Source of the DNA: Aedes albopictus
Taxonomy: Eukaryota > Arthropoda > Insecta > Diptera > Culicidae
Direction: 5' to 3'
Length of the DNA stretch: 64,000 nucleotides
NCBI RefSeq assembly: GCF_035046485.1
Contig: NC_085138.1
Coordinates: forward strand, 20,279,440-20,343,439
Numbering within the stretch: position 1 is the first letter of the stretch; each line of letters opens with the position of its first letter. Under the pieces are notes generated by a model. The model was not told the origin of the DNA. It searched no databases and saw nothing but the letters and a program-made list of their open reading frames with translations. The position numbers and the translations under genes were made by a program. Positions 45,242-55,379 of this stretch are shown in pieces.

Positions 45242-45984
45242 TACAACTTTCCCGAGGAATGCATACAGTTATTCTTGCAAAAACCAGATTTAATCCACCT
45301 ATGGTGAACAGAACCCTTCTTACACTTATTAAAATTATTGTTGTATTGTTTGTATTTTACATATTTATCTTGTGTAATCGATCAAAACTTCTAGAAAATA
45401 TTGTGGATTTGGCATCTACTGGATTGGTTTCCAAAATAGCATCATAAACCGACCATGAACTAAACTACCAGAAATGCCAGACACCTCCTAGAATCCTATA
45501 TGGAATGTTTAAAAAATAGCTTACATATTCTGGAATATTGTATCTTTTGTTAACTGTCAAAAGATTTTGAATCGATTAACAAATGGGTAAGAAAATCAGC
45601 GAGATACACTTTGTCTAATATCTCTTAATCAGTAGATTAAATTAGCTCCGAAGTACTTGGTATTCATAGGTATGGTGTAGAAAGGACAAAAATTATATAT
45701 CTACTAAGTTAATCAGTTTTGGCATTAGCTTGTTATTTTGGCTGTCCGGTTCTTTTATTTTTCCCACAATACATAAATTCAAAGCTTTCATTTAACATAT
45801 TGTTAGTTTTCATAGAATTCCTGTGTATTTGTAATTTGTTATTTATAATTTTGTTGAAAACAATAACATGCTAGTATACACTTTGTATGAGGTCAGCATT
45901 ATTTATTGAAAAATAATTTCCCATAGACTGGGCAAAAACTCATGCGAAATAACAAGTGAATATAATAATGAAAAATGAATTTAT

Positions 45985-46690
45985 TGAAATACTCTTCGTA
46001 AGATATCCCAGTAACCAAATGTCGAATCGAAATACAATTTCAGGGCCTTTTACAAGGACATTGTAGCTTTCATTTGGTTCTTAGAGAACCCAAATCAGTT
46101 GACAGACGGCTGAGATATTTATTATGGTACCCTTGGTCAAAAATCTCTCAAAAAGTTAACCTGTTTTACTCCCAAGTACTCTTTGAAAGATATCTCGGTA
46201 ACCAAATGTCCAATCCTAATGAAATTGTATAGGGTTCTACTAGAATATTGTAGCTTTCATTTGGGGCCAGGAGAACCGAAATCGATTGACAGACGGCTGA
46301 GATATTTATTATGATACACTTGGTCGAAAATCTCAAAAGGTTTAGTTGTATAAATCCTAAGTACTCTTCGAAAGATATCTCTGTAACCAAATGTCCAATC
46401 GAAATAAAATTTCTGGGCGATCTACTAGGAGGCTGTAGCTTTCATTTGGTACCAAGAGAACTCAAATCGATTGACAAACGGCCGAAATATTTATTATGAT
46501 ACACTTGGTCAAAAATCTTAAAAAGTTTAGATGTATGACTCATAAGTACTCTTCGAGAGATATCTCGGTAACGAAACGTCCAATCGAAAAAAAAAATTCA
46601 ATAGCGTTCTACTAGGATGTAGTAGCTTTCATTTGCTTCCAAGAGAACTCAAATCGGTTGACAGACGGCTGAGAAACGTGCGTGACTTTT
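45985..46690. repeat. about 188-bp tandem repeat, four copies
   Basis: AAGTACTCTTCGAAAGATAT-like starts occur at about 45985, 46172, 46361 and 46546. Each unit also carries TAACCAAATGTCCAATC, GTAGCTTTCATTTGG and CAGACGGCTGAGATATTTAT. The copies are clearly diverged. The array runs into a CA microsatellite. Confidence 0.85.
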
Positions 46691-46697
46691 TTTTGTA

Positions 46698-46755
46698 ACG
46701 CACATACACACACACACATACACACACACACACATACACACACACACACATACAG
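46698..46755. repeat. (CA)n microsatellite
   Basis: Interrupted CA repeat (CACACACACATACACACACA), followed by CTCGGCCCTCCGGGCCTCGG, a sequence I associate with an abundant mosquito repeat. Confidence 0.9.
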
Positions 46756-47187
46756 ACATTTGCTCAGTTCGTTGAGCTGAGTACATAGGTATATGAGACT
46801 CGGCCCTCCGGGCCTCGGATCGAAAGTCGGTTTTTCGAGCGATATTTATACCCTTCTTATGGTTGTAAGAAGGGTAAAAAGGTTTGGTTACCAATTTCTT
46901 TGAAAATATGGACCACCCAAATTTTCATGTATATTGAAAAGAGGGCCTTATTTTTAGGAACAACTTTGTAGAAGACCATATCAATCTAGAAAATCATTTG
47001 AAGGCGCTGAATGCATCTTTCCTCGTAAATCTGTTTCGTGGACCATTGTGCAATGGAATACATAGGTACCATTAAAATCGGTGCTGTTAATCCTAATTAG
47101 GCATATTCACGTGGAAACTAGTGCATTTAGCCGAAAAAAGTTGCATTTTGCTCAATTTTCATTTTGCTCAATTTTGAAGACCTTCGC

Positions 47188-47206
47188 CCCCCCCCCCCCC
47201 CCCCCA
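47188..47206. repeat. poly-C tract
   Basis: Run of about 19 C residues; it could be an assembly-sensitive site. Confidence 0.9.
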
Positions 47207-47229
47207 ACTACGTCACAAGTTGGCGCGTA

Positions 47230-47290
47230 TGGAAATGGTATGTTAGACATACGTAATGCCTGAAGTTCATAGGCACAATATGTTTGTTTA
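47230..47290. repeat. solo end of the tRNA-core MITE family
   Basis: GGTATGTTAGACATACGTAA, TGCCTGAAGTTCATAGGCAC and AATATGT match the left end of the element at 10081, without the tRNA-like core. Confidence 0.7.
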
Positions 47291-47478
47291 TTTTGTCAAT
47301 GTGCAAGGTGAGTGCTATGATGCTTTCACGAATACAACTAATAGATCTGTACAAAGTTTTTAGATCAATCAATTTTCATTTCATCTTCTGAAACCGCTAT
47401 AGATCCCAAGGTTCAAGAATTCATGCCTACAACACGAAGTTCTTGTTTACACAAAGAAATAGTTCAACCCCACATATA

Positions 47479-48437
47479 CAGGGTGTTAGGTTCCTGAGTG
47501 CAAACTTTTTAAAGGGCGATAGAGGACCATAAATGGTGAAAAAAATTGTTCTACGCATATGGTCAAATCTCAACCGTTACGTAGTTATTGAACTCCCAAT
47601 GTTTTTGATTATTATTGCCTTAACTGGCTATAACTTTAAAATGGTCAAACTTATCGCTGTTTTTTTACTCTAATTCGAAAGATTATTGAATTTTCTATCA
47701 AATGGCATCTTTCAATCGATTGGTTAAGTTAAATAACTAAGTTTTTTAGAGCAAATAGCCTTAAAGTTGTGTGTTTTAATTTGTTTTTGTCAATTATCTT
47801 TGAAAAATGCGTAATAAATTAAAATTCTTTCTTTGGCAAAGTTGTGGCCCCTGTTCCACTCTACAGTTCGTTCTTTGACATCAAACTTCTATCTCTTATC
47901 GTTTTCTCGCAATTTCGATTTAAACGTCGCATTTCAGATCATAAATTGGCAATCGTCATGGTAAGCACCTTTTTGCGCACTGTGCCGCACATTTAAATCA
48001 AAATTGCAAGAAAATGATAAGAGTAAGAAGTTTGGCATCAAAGAACAAATTGTAGAGTGGAACAGGGGCCATAACTTTGCCAAAGAAAGAATTTTAATTT
48101 ATTACGCATTTTTCATAGATAATTGACAAAACACAATTAAAACACGCTATTTTTAGCTATTTTGCTCTAGAAAACTTAGTTATTTAACTTAACCAATCGG
48201 TTGAAAGATGACATTTGATAGAAAATTCAATAATCTTTCGAATAAGGGTAAAAAAACAGCGGTAAGTTTGACCATTTTAAAGTTATAGCCAGTTAAGGAA
48301 ATAAGAGTCAAAAACATGGGGAGTTCAATAACTACGTAACGGTTGAGATTTGACCATATGCGTAGAACAATTTTTTTCACCATTTATGGTCCTCTATCAC
48401 CCTTTAAAAAGTTTGCACTCATGAACCTAACACCCTG
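47479..48437. mobile_element. 959-bp fold-back element with about 430-bp arms
   Basis: Ends CAGGGTGTTAGGTTC and GAACCTAACACCCTG are bounded by TA (47477-47478, 48438-48439). The arms mirror each other almost to the centre near 47958, through AACCGTTACGTAGTTATTGA and GAACAGGGGCC-type blocks. The TA target fits Tc1/mariner-type transposition. Confidence 0.88.
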
Positions 48438-48439
48438 TA

Positions 48440-48935
48440 TGTAGCAAGAATGATAATACACTGCAACAGAGCGAGAGAGACCAAACAGCAAATGCATAAA
48501 CAAAAATGTAATTCGGCAGAACTATTTTAACAATTATTGGTTTCAATTCGCAATACACAATTCTAATTTGAAACCAATCCACTCATAAACAAAATTTGCT
48601 TGATATAACAATAAAAACAAATTCCACGGTAAATCCGCACGGAATACGCAGTTGTTTTACGTGCATTTAACTTATGTTTGTGTTGGGAACCACTGGGTTC
48701 GTGCGGTTCAATCCAATGCTTGATGTTAAAAGCTCACGGCTGCCAGACATCAAAAATTGGGCATAAATTACAGTGCGGCCCGCGAACCGGAATGTGTTAA
48801 ATGTTCAAATAAAAGCTAAAATACTGCCAATAGTTATGAATTTTTTCGTTTGAATCTTTAAATGTAACATTATGCCATTTGATGCATTTTTTTTTTTTTT
48901 GTAATTTATTAAGTAAGTACGCTGCTAAATGCTAA
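48440..48935. other. unassigned intergenic stretch
   Basis: AT-rich; no ORF, inverted repeat or known repeat stands out. A T-run occurs at 48888-48900. Confidence 0.4.
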
Positions 48936-49195
48936 AATCTCGCGCTTAGTATCATACGGGCGTATCTACAATGATTGATTTCTCTTCATCGATTTTCTCT
49001 TTGGTTAATAACTTAGCCGGCAAATCACTTTCGGTTGTTTTTGTTGTTTTAGATGCTAATCCTAGCCTTCCTTTACTGAAACACATCGAGAGTCATCCGA
49101 ATATTGGTCGTATTTCCCGGAATAATCCGAAGAGAGAATCGATGAAGAGAAATCGATCATTGTAGATACGCCCGTATGATACTAAGCGCGAGAAA
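48935..49195. mobile_element. MITE with about 65-bp inverted ends (CTCGCGCTTAGTATCATACG)
   Basis: CTCGCGCTTAGTATCATACG...CGTATCTACAATGATTGATT on the left is mirrored by ATCGATCATTGTAGATACG...CGTATGATACTAAGCGCGAG on the right. A relative with GAAGAGAAATCGA lies at 50.94-51.18 kb. Confidence 0.85.
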
Positions 49196-49199
49196 TATT

Positions 49200-49847
49200 C
49201 CATTTGATTATTTTTTTTGTAGTCGCACCACCAACTGAAAACGTCATAAACATGCGAAAAAGGCTGGGTAGCCCAGGTATAAACCCCCACTAAGTTATCA
49301 AAAGGATGTCTTGTCTGGCAATAAATAAAAAAAAAAAAAAAAGCGCTAGGGTTGAGAAGCAGCCTTCGCCTGTGTTGAACCACTATGCCGGAAAACACAT
49401 TGTAAACAAACCCGGCGAACTTTCAAAACAAGTTTGAACCGCTACACCAGTTCATTTAGCCAAAAATCTCCTAAACGGCAGGATAAAGATCTCCGCCAGA
49501 AATCGTCCTGATCCGATTCTCCAAACATGGTAAACAATCACATAATACACTCGAACCTTCCAATGGGCACTTCCCGGCTAAGGGATCGATCCTTTCCACC
49601 ACTCCACCGCCATATAACAGGGACCATAATTTCTCTCCGATGCAAAACACGAACGCAGAAACATTCCGGATTCCGGCAGTTGTTAACTTTCACAGAAGCT
49701 TGTATTTTCCTCCACTTGTTTACAGACACATACTTTCCGTAAATTTAAAACGTTATTTTTAAATTAGCATTAAATCTGCACTCTCATAGAGAACCCGAAA
49801 GTTCGACCAGCGGATTCCAGCGGTTTTCTTCGACTTTTTATTCCTCC
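49200..49847. other. region downstream of RpS23, no gene recognised
   Basis: Contains an A-run at 49327-49343 and ordinary unique-looking sequence. An AATAAA on the minus strand at 49837-49842, just after the RpS23 stop, may be its poly(A) signal, which would make the 3' UTR very short. Confidence 0.4.
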
Positions 49848-50279
49848 TTACGATCGTGGACGTTCCTTCTTCTCCTTGTACAGGGCCAGCAGCGAAACGT
49901 TGGCCACCTTGACCACCTTGAAGCGGACTCCGGGAATGTCACCGACGGCGTGACCCTTACGACCGAAACCGGCCACCAGGACCTCGTCGTTTTCTTCGAT
50001 GTAGTTCAGGCAACCATCCCGGGGCACGAAGGCGGTGATCTTCTTGCCGTTCTTGATGAGCTGCACTCGGACGCACTTACGGATGGCGGAGTTGGGCTGC
50101 TTGGCTTCGACGCCGACCTTTTCCAGCACGATTCCCTTGGCGTGGGAGGCTCCGGCAAACGGGTTGGACTTCCAGCGGGTGCCCAAGTGAGCCTTTTTGT
50201 AGTCCTTATCGGCCCATCGCTGGTCCCGGCGATGACGGATATGCTTCCGAGCGGTACGGATTCCACGTGGTTTACCCAT
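49848..50279 (-). CDS. RpS23: 40S ribosomal protein S23 (uS12)
   Basis: uS12-family protein at the decoding centre of the small ribosomal subunit. The product is 143 residues, the family length, and begins [20 protein letters not shown]. The conserved loop [15 protein letters not shown] includes Pro62, the residue hydroxylated in human RPS23 (established for the family), and the protein ends KEKKERPRS. The start at 50279 was chosen because upstream residues in the same frame are 5' UTR. The coding region has no intron. The upstream sequence on the minus strand holds a CTCTTTTCC tract at 50326-50318, a good 5'TOP start, consistent with mTOR-controlled ribosomal-protein mRNAs. All core motifs are intact. 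Confidence 0.97.
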   Translation of the reverse strand: MGKPRGIRTARKHIRHRRDQRWADKDYKKAHLGTRWKSNPFAGASHAKGIVLEKVGVEAKQPNSAIRKCVRVQLIKNGKKITAFVPRDGCLNYIEENDEVLVAGFGRKGHAVGDIPGVRFKVVKVANVSLLALYKEKKERPRS

Positions 50280-50317
50280 TCTGTATAATGGCGTCTGAAC
50301 CGAACGAACACTTGAAT

Positions 50318-50326
50318 GGAAAAGAG
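50318..50326 (-). promoter_or_regulatory. candidate 5'TOP transcription start of RpS23
   Basis: CTCTTTTCC on the minus strand, about 40 nt before the start codon, matches the C plus pyrimidine tract found at cap sites of ribosomal-protein mRNAs. Inferred from sequence only. Confidence 0.55.
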
Positions 50327-50384
50327 CTCGGCCGGCGGTGACAGGCACTGTCAACCCCGAAAAAATGCAAAATGCATCCCAGGA

Positions 50385-50432
50385 GTGCCAACCGCAGTGA
50401 CAGCTGTCACTTTGACGTTTTGGTGACAGCTG
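50385..50432. promoter_or_regulatory. TGACAGCTGTCA palindrome cluster upstream of RpS23
   Basis: CAGTGACAGCTGTCACTTTG is followed by GTGACAGCTG, giving one perfect palindrome and a half repeat, 60-110 bp upstream of the candidate cap site. TGACAG/CTGTCA also occurs at 50337-50350. They could be promoter elements; function not shown. Confidence 0.4.
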
Positions 50433-50582
50433 AATGCAGTGCGTTCAAACCATTGTTTGAATGCACTTTATATTAATCCCGCCATACACGCTAAAAATAA
50501 GTTACTGGAGATCACAAAATCCTTTAAATTTGGGTTATTTTTACGCAATGACTCACTGTCTTTTCTCAGCACGCCATTGACA

Positions 50583-50808
50583 TGCCTATCCACTTATCCG
50601 CGAGCGGTAATGGCGGCGGCGGGCACAATTAACCGATTCGAATTTTGACGTTTCTTGGGGATCACAATCGGTTGGCGCCACTAAACGGTGAGTGAAGGGG
50701 TGAGGAGGAGAATGAAACTGTTTTGACTTTCCCCCATGAAACGTCAAAACCTAAACCGGTTGGATATGCCCGCCGCCGCCATTACCGCTCGCGGATGAGT
50801 GGATACTT
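50583..50808. mobile_element. GC-rich inverted-repeat element upstream of RpS23
   Basis: TATCCACTTATCCGCGAGCGGTAATGGCGG (in part, two blocks) at 50588 is mirrored by CCGCCATTACCGCTCGCGGA at 50779-50798, with inner TTGACGTTT / AAACGTCAA matches. It lies about 260 bp upstream of the RpS23 cap site. No target duplication identified. Confidence 0.7.
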
Positions 50809-50939
50809 ATAGCATGGAGTGACAGTAGAGACATTAGGGGCCCAATTTCGTTTGATCAGCACATTTTGGGGCCGTTTTAACAAAAGAGATGTTGACAACA
50901 ATGCCTGTCAGTGGGTTGTTTCTCAGTCAACCACACAGC

Positions 50940-51185
50940 AAAAAATCGACAATGATTTTTCATAAGGGCCTAACTGACTTGATCGATTTCTCTTTGTCGA
51001 CTCTCTCATTCGCTAATAAACTTGATCAAAACAAACAAAACCATTATTCTTTTTGTTCCTATAGCAACATGTAGTCGTCTTCTTCGCATTTCAACCAAAA
51101 AATCTTTGGAAAACTCAATACACATTCTGTGATAACACAAAGAGAGGATCGATGAAGAGAAATCGAAAATGCGAGACATAATATT
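50940..51185. mobile_element. diverged relative of the 48.9-kb MITE
   Basis: GATTTCTCTTTGTCGACTCT and AGGATCGATGAAGAGAAATC form imperfect inverted blocks similar to the inner ends of 48935-49195. Boundaries uncertain. Confidence 0.5.
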
Positions 51186-51418
51186 GCATCGTAAACTAAT
51201 GCGATATGACATCGACTTTGTGTAATCGTACACAACGTTGTCACAACCAGTTGGTTGCAGCTGTTTCTGTGGAATATTCACATTTGCTCGATGTGAATAT
51301 TACACAAACATATTATGCCTATCAAGAAAAATCAGAATATGGCGATTATCGGCCTCTGGCTTCTGATATTAGCGCGACAGTCACTAATCATAACAGCGTC
51401 ACCAGATTTAAAAGTATA

Positions 51419-53625
51419 CACACTAAGAATAAATCGCAGAATTCTGTGAAATTTCACCGAAATCTCAACAGCAGATTTTTCGGTGAACTGTTCGGTGATT
51501 TTTTGTTTCACCGAACGATCTGTAAAGATTGAAAATGCTCATTTGTCAAATTCACCGAACGTTTCGGTGATTTTTTTTCACAGATTTTCTGTGGATTAAA
51601 TCTAGACCAACATGTGAAAAGGGCGGATATCCAAAATGTTAGAATCGAGAAAAACGCTTACAAAGTTTCACAATCTAAAACCACAGAGAACAGACATCCA
51701 AGTCCAGTTCCGAAGCTGTGTAAGGAATTTAACGGCCATTTGAAATCGGCAACACAAGTGGCAATAGCGTGGCGCTGCAATCGGTTAATTTCCCATACTA
51801 ATTCAATTAACCACTTGAAATGTTTCAATTCACCACTGACTGTGGCAATATGGTGTTTGGCCGCGTTAGTGTTGTCATCGTGTATTGGTTTGCAACCTTA
51901 CTCAAGTAAAGATTCAAATCCTTACACAACTTTCCGAATGAAATTTGTTCTAGCCTGGATGTCTGTTCTCTGTGCTAAAACTAATTCCTATTTAACACTT
52001 TGTGCGTGTGTACTCAATCTTTTTCGTTGTTTTAGAAGAAAACACTATCCTCTTGGTGATTTTATGTCAAAAAGTACAAACAAGCGTTTTTCCTTGAAGA
52101 AAATGAATGAAATGAAAATTACGCCCAAATAAAAACTCATTGGTCATTACGCCCGACATGCTACGCCGCTTGGTCGCCAGGACTGGAATTACGCCTGGTC
52201 AATATTACCTAGAATCGATCGCTTTTGTTGTTACGCCCGAAGAAATTTTGTATCGAAATTAGTGGAATGCAATAGATTTTGAACCTAATCCACTGCAATA
52301 AATTGATTTTGAAGCTTTCCTAACTAAAAGTAACTAATTGAAGTTTATCTGACATTGGACAATGGAGGAGGAAGGAAATTTTCTCTTGACGTTGCCTACG
52401 ATGTGTGGCAAAAAAACAATAAGTAAAATGCAATGGAAATCAGATTTCGATTGAAATCTATATTCTAGCTCTTATCTATGAACAACAACTCTTTACAGTT
52501 TATCTAGTATCGTACAGCAAAGGAGGGAGTTGTCCCTGCCATTGTCCATAATGCGCGTTGAAAAAAATATAGCTACAGTACCGATGGGGAAGCGCAGGCA
52601 GCATATTATGTTCCCAACAAGCCCGTGCACAACGGATGGGTTTTGGGGGTTAAACTCCTCCCATTGCCGATACTCTATACACAAGGCCTCCTTCACCCTT
52701 TGCTAAAATTGGGTAAAACCCCTCCCTTGTCGCGTTTTCTGTGCACCGGCCTGGTTTCCAATATCACCTTTTGTTGAATCTACCTGCTGTGACCTATGCC
52801 GGTCAATAGATTTGAGACCGTTCGCTAACATTTTTATCACTGAAGCTTTACCAGCTGCATATCATCCAAATCTGGGTCCTTTGGAGAAAATATATCCTGA
52901 GTAGACATTGAAGCCATATTATCGCCACTTATTGCAGTCAGTCAGCGACTTTATTGAATTTTACGATGAAAAATGCACGATTTGATCTTGGGCGTAAGAA
53001 CCATCCGTGCGCAACAAGAGCAATAAGTGCGCGGCGGATTTCCACTCAGACATTTTGATGGGCGCCGAAGCACGACGTAATGACGAAGGCTTTTCAATAA
53101 CGGTGTAAGTAGTTAGGGGCGACTTTAATCAAAAGTGAGAGTAAAAGTTTTGTGTAAATTTGATAAATATGAATGGCGAGATGCTGTTCTCGACTGTTTA
53201 TTCAACAGTGTTAACAATTTTGTGCATTTTTGTGCTTTTTTCAAAGGCGCAAAATCATTGGCGGAACAACCAAATGAAGTGATCAAAATCAGATGTGGAA
53301 ATCCGCCTTTATTTAAATTATTGTTTTCCAGAAGTTGAAACTCATTTTTGAGCTAACGTCAGGAAAAATCATATGTTTATGAGTTGTTTCATCACATTAT
53401 GCTGAAAAGTGATTTGTTTACATTTTGGCTCTTCCGCCCTTTTCAAATGTTGGTCTAGAATTGTCTATTTTTGTTGGTTTCGCCGAACTTTCGGTGATTA
53501 TTCTACAAATGTACGGCGATTTTTCAATTGGATTTTTACGGGTCACTGAATTCTTCGGTGTTTTCTTTAGCTCTCTCAAATCAAAATCAGAATCAAATTC
53601 CAATGTCTGTTAGATTCAAGGTTAG
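51419..53625. mobile_element. inverted-repeat element with TTCACCGAA motifs
   Basis: The block at 51490-51626 (TCGGTGATTTTTT..., AGACCAACATGTGAAAAGGG) is mirrored at 53433-53600 (CCCTTTTCAAATGTTGGTCT, GCCGAACTTTCGGTGATT). The outer end ACTAAGAATAAATCGCAGAA is mirrored further away at 55355-55378, so either a 4-kb element with inner rearrangement or two related copies is present. The stretch between holds a 172-codon frame (51614-52132) without any recognisable feature, which I do not call. Confidence 0.6.
52124..52994. mobile_element. possible element with TTACGCCCAA ends
   Basis: TTACGCCCAA at 52124 and TTGGGCGTAA near 52985 are inverted, and TTACGCC(C/T)G recurs inside. Ten bases is weak evidence; no duplication was found. 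Confidence 0.35.
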
Positions 53626-53868
53626 ATTTGTTTGAAAATGCAATATTTATTTCAATTTAGTGTACACATTGCGATGGCAAGATATAACAATTCACTGTGC
53701 GAAAGTAGTTGTTTACACGATTTTCAATGCGGGGATGCATCGTCGTGATATGTCCGGGCACTTCAATCTGGCAAACACAAAAGGCAATTAACTACAAAAA
53801 AGGTAAAGGTGTAAATAGTACTTACGAAAAATACCAATTTGCCTTTTAACCTGCTATTGATAATGTTA

Positions 53869-55035
53869 CACTGAAAAAAATCCAAACTTAAAATTTATAG
53901 AGTCAGCACCTTTACAGTTCATAAGACTCCTCGAGAATTATTTTTATGTGTGGTAATATAAACTTCATGTCAAGCTTTTTACATTTCATCAGACGACCAA
54001 TATAAAGTGTATACGGTCGTTTTGAACTTTATGTTTGTGCAAACATTAAAATTATAAGGTTCTCTGTTATAGTTAAAAATTATAGAGGTTCACTTATAAT
54101 TATAATGTTTGGTTTCCAGCCACGAATTGAAAGAGATTTGCAACGGTCGGCAACAGCTCTCAATGTTGGTTTGCAGCAGAAGGACATGCGCTTCATCCAA
54201 AAAGTTTCGAAGGCTGTCGGTAAGTAACTGCAATAAACGTGCACATTTTGCAATCATAGCTTTGCTTTATTTACAGGGAAGCATCGTAAGAACCGTGGGA
54301 AATAAGAGCGGTCACAAAAGCCAGCAGGAAAAGCCATCGAAAGCATCAGTGCCACCGTGCCACCGTTTGAGACTGCGCAAAACCCCTTTGACACCGATAT
54401 TTTCGTGCTTCATGCTTCCGGCGATCCAACCTCAATCGGTTTCCGGACCACCGTCCGAAATTAGCGGCTAAAAATCTGGAATGTTTGGACCTACGGATAT
54501 CCAGTGAAAGCCATCAATGCCATCTCCGCCAACCCCAGCACCAGCATGAGCAACGGGACGGCGAACTTATGAACGGGATGTTTGATCGCCAACGGAACCA
54601 ACGTCAGCATCTTCACCACAACCTGCCACGACCGATCCATGTAAAAAGCTGTTTTCAAGGTGCTGCCTCGGGTGGTGCGTCTGGACGATCTTCAAACTGC
54701 ATCATTTGCCTAATAAAATATATGTATTTAATTCAATTTACATCAGATTGTTTTAATCAAAACAAGATTGAAGAAACATTATTAAATCAATTATAACTTT
54801 AATTTGAGCAAAACTTATAAATATTATGTTTGCATCGCTAATATAAATCATAAACCTCACACATAAATTTCATTAATCGTCATTAATAGTTTCTATTAGA
54901 TTTGAAACATAACTGTCATAAGTGATACACGGTATAATTTTTATTTCTCTCTCATATAATATTTATTTGTGAATACAAATTGCAAAAATCTATGTAGTTT
55001 CACTTATAAAAGTTATACGGAAAATCGCCTCAGTG
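53869..55035. mobile_element. candidate TIR element enclosing a spliced-gene-like segment
   Basis: CACTGA and TCAGTG are bounded by TA (53867-53868, 55036-55037). Subterminal ATTATAGAGGTTCACTTATA and TTTCACTTATAAAAGTTATA are inverted relatives. The 6-bp ends are short, so the call is tentative. A coding-like segment lies inside at about 54118-54300. Confidence 0.45.
54118..54308 (+). pseudogene. unrecognised two-exon coding-like fragment
   Basis: After an acceptor-like TTTCCAG the reading PRIERDLQRSATALNVGLQQ continues to KDMRFIQKVSKAVG, then a donor GGTAAGT. A short intron with ending TTTATTTACAG leads to KHRKNRGK and a stop. The basic C-terminus resembles a nuclear or nucleolar protein tail, but I know no family that fits. 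No upstream exon was found. Sequence beyond the stop (to about 54680) also has long broken frames. It may be a captured gene piece. Confidence 0.35.
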
Positions 55036-55139
55036 TATGCTGGATTCCACTTTAGCTTTAGTTACTACCTTCACGGAATAACTAATACAAACAATCAGTT
55101 GTAGTTTGACATCCCGCGCGCTCTCGAGAATATGTCCGA

Positions 55140-55378
55140 CTACTGGTTTTACAGAAATTCGGTGAAAATCGCAGTCCGCGGTAAAAATTTGATCTTTTAC
55201 CGAACCATAATGTAAAAATTTCACAGAATTTTGTAATTTGAATGCCATCACCGAATTTTCGGTGAAGTTTTGACAGTTGGATTGAAAAGCTTTGAGTTTC
55301 GCAGAAAGATATGTGAAAACTTGTTTTACCGTTTAAATTCGGTGAATTATTTCACAGAATTCTGCGATTCATTCTTAG
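55140..55378. repeat. TTCACCGAA-type inverted end
   Basis: GAAATTCGGTGAAAATCGCA, GAATTTTCGGTGAAGTTTTG and TTCACAGAATTCTGCGATTC carry the same motifs as 51419-51620 in inverse orientation, ending ATTCTTAGT at 55378. Confidence 0.65.
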
Positions 55379-55379
55379 T

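Larger units (their letters stand above)
42580..47080. mobile_element. large inverted-repeat element opened by four later insertions
   Basis: The left arm (about 42580-43290) has its mirror image in pieces: 44099-44330 (GCACATTTTCGTGCGCTGAG, AACACCCCTCTAATTTTTTG), 45030-45080 plus 45246-45300 (AAAAGTGTCTTCAGCAAACT, CATACAGTTATTCTTGCA), and 46890-47080 (ATATGGACCACCC, GAGGGCCTTATT, GATGCATCTTTCCTCGTAAATC complement pairs). Removing the intervening blocks gives a near-continuous right arm of similar length. No transposase is seen. Confidence 0.75.

Noticed and set aside
49527..49742. Short frames downstream of RpS23 as a small gene
   Set aside because: Overlapping frames on both strands, no homology recognised, no supporting signals.
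51614..52132. 172-codon frame as a possible gene
   Set aside because: No recognisable domain, no splice or promoter context, and it starts inside an inverted-repeat element; length is possible by chance in AT-poor spots.
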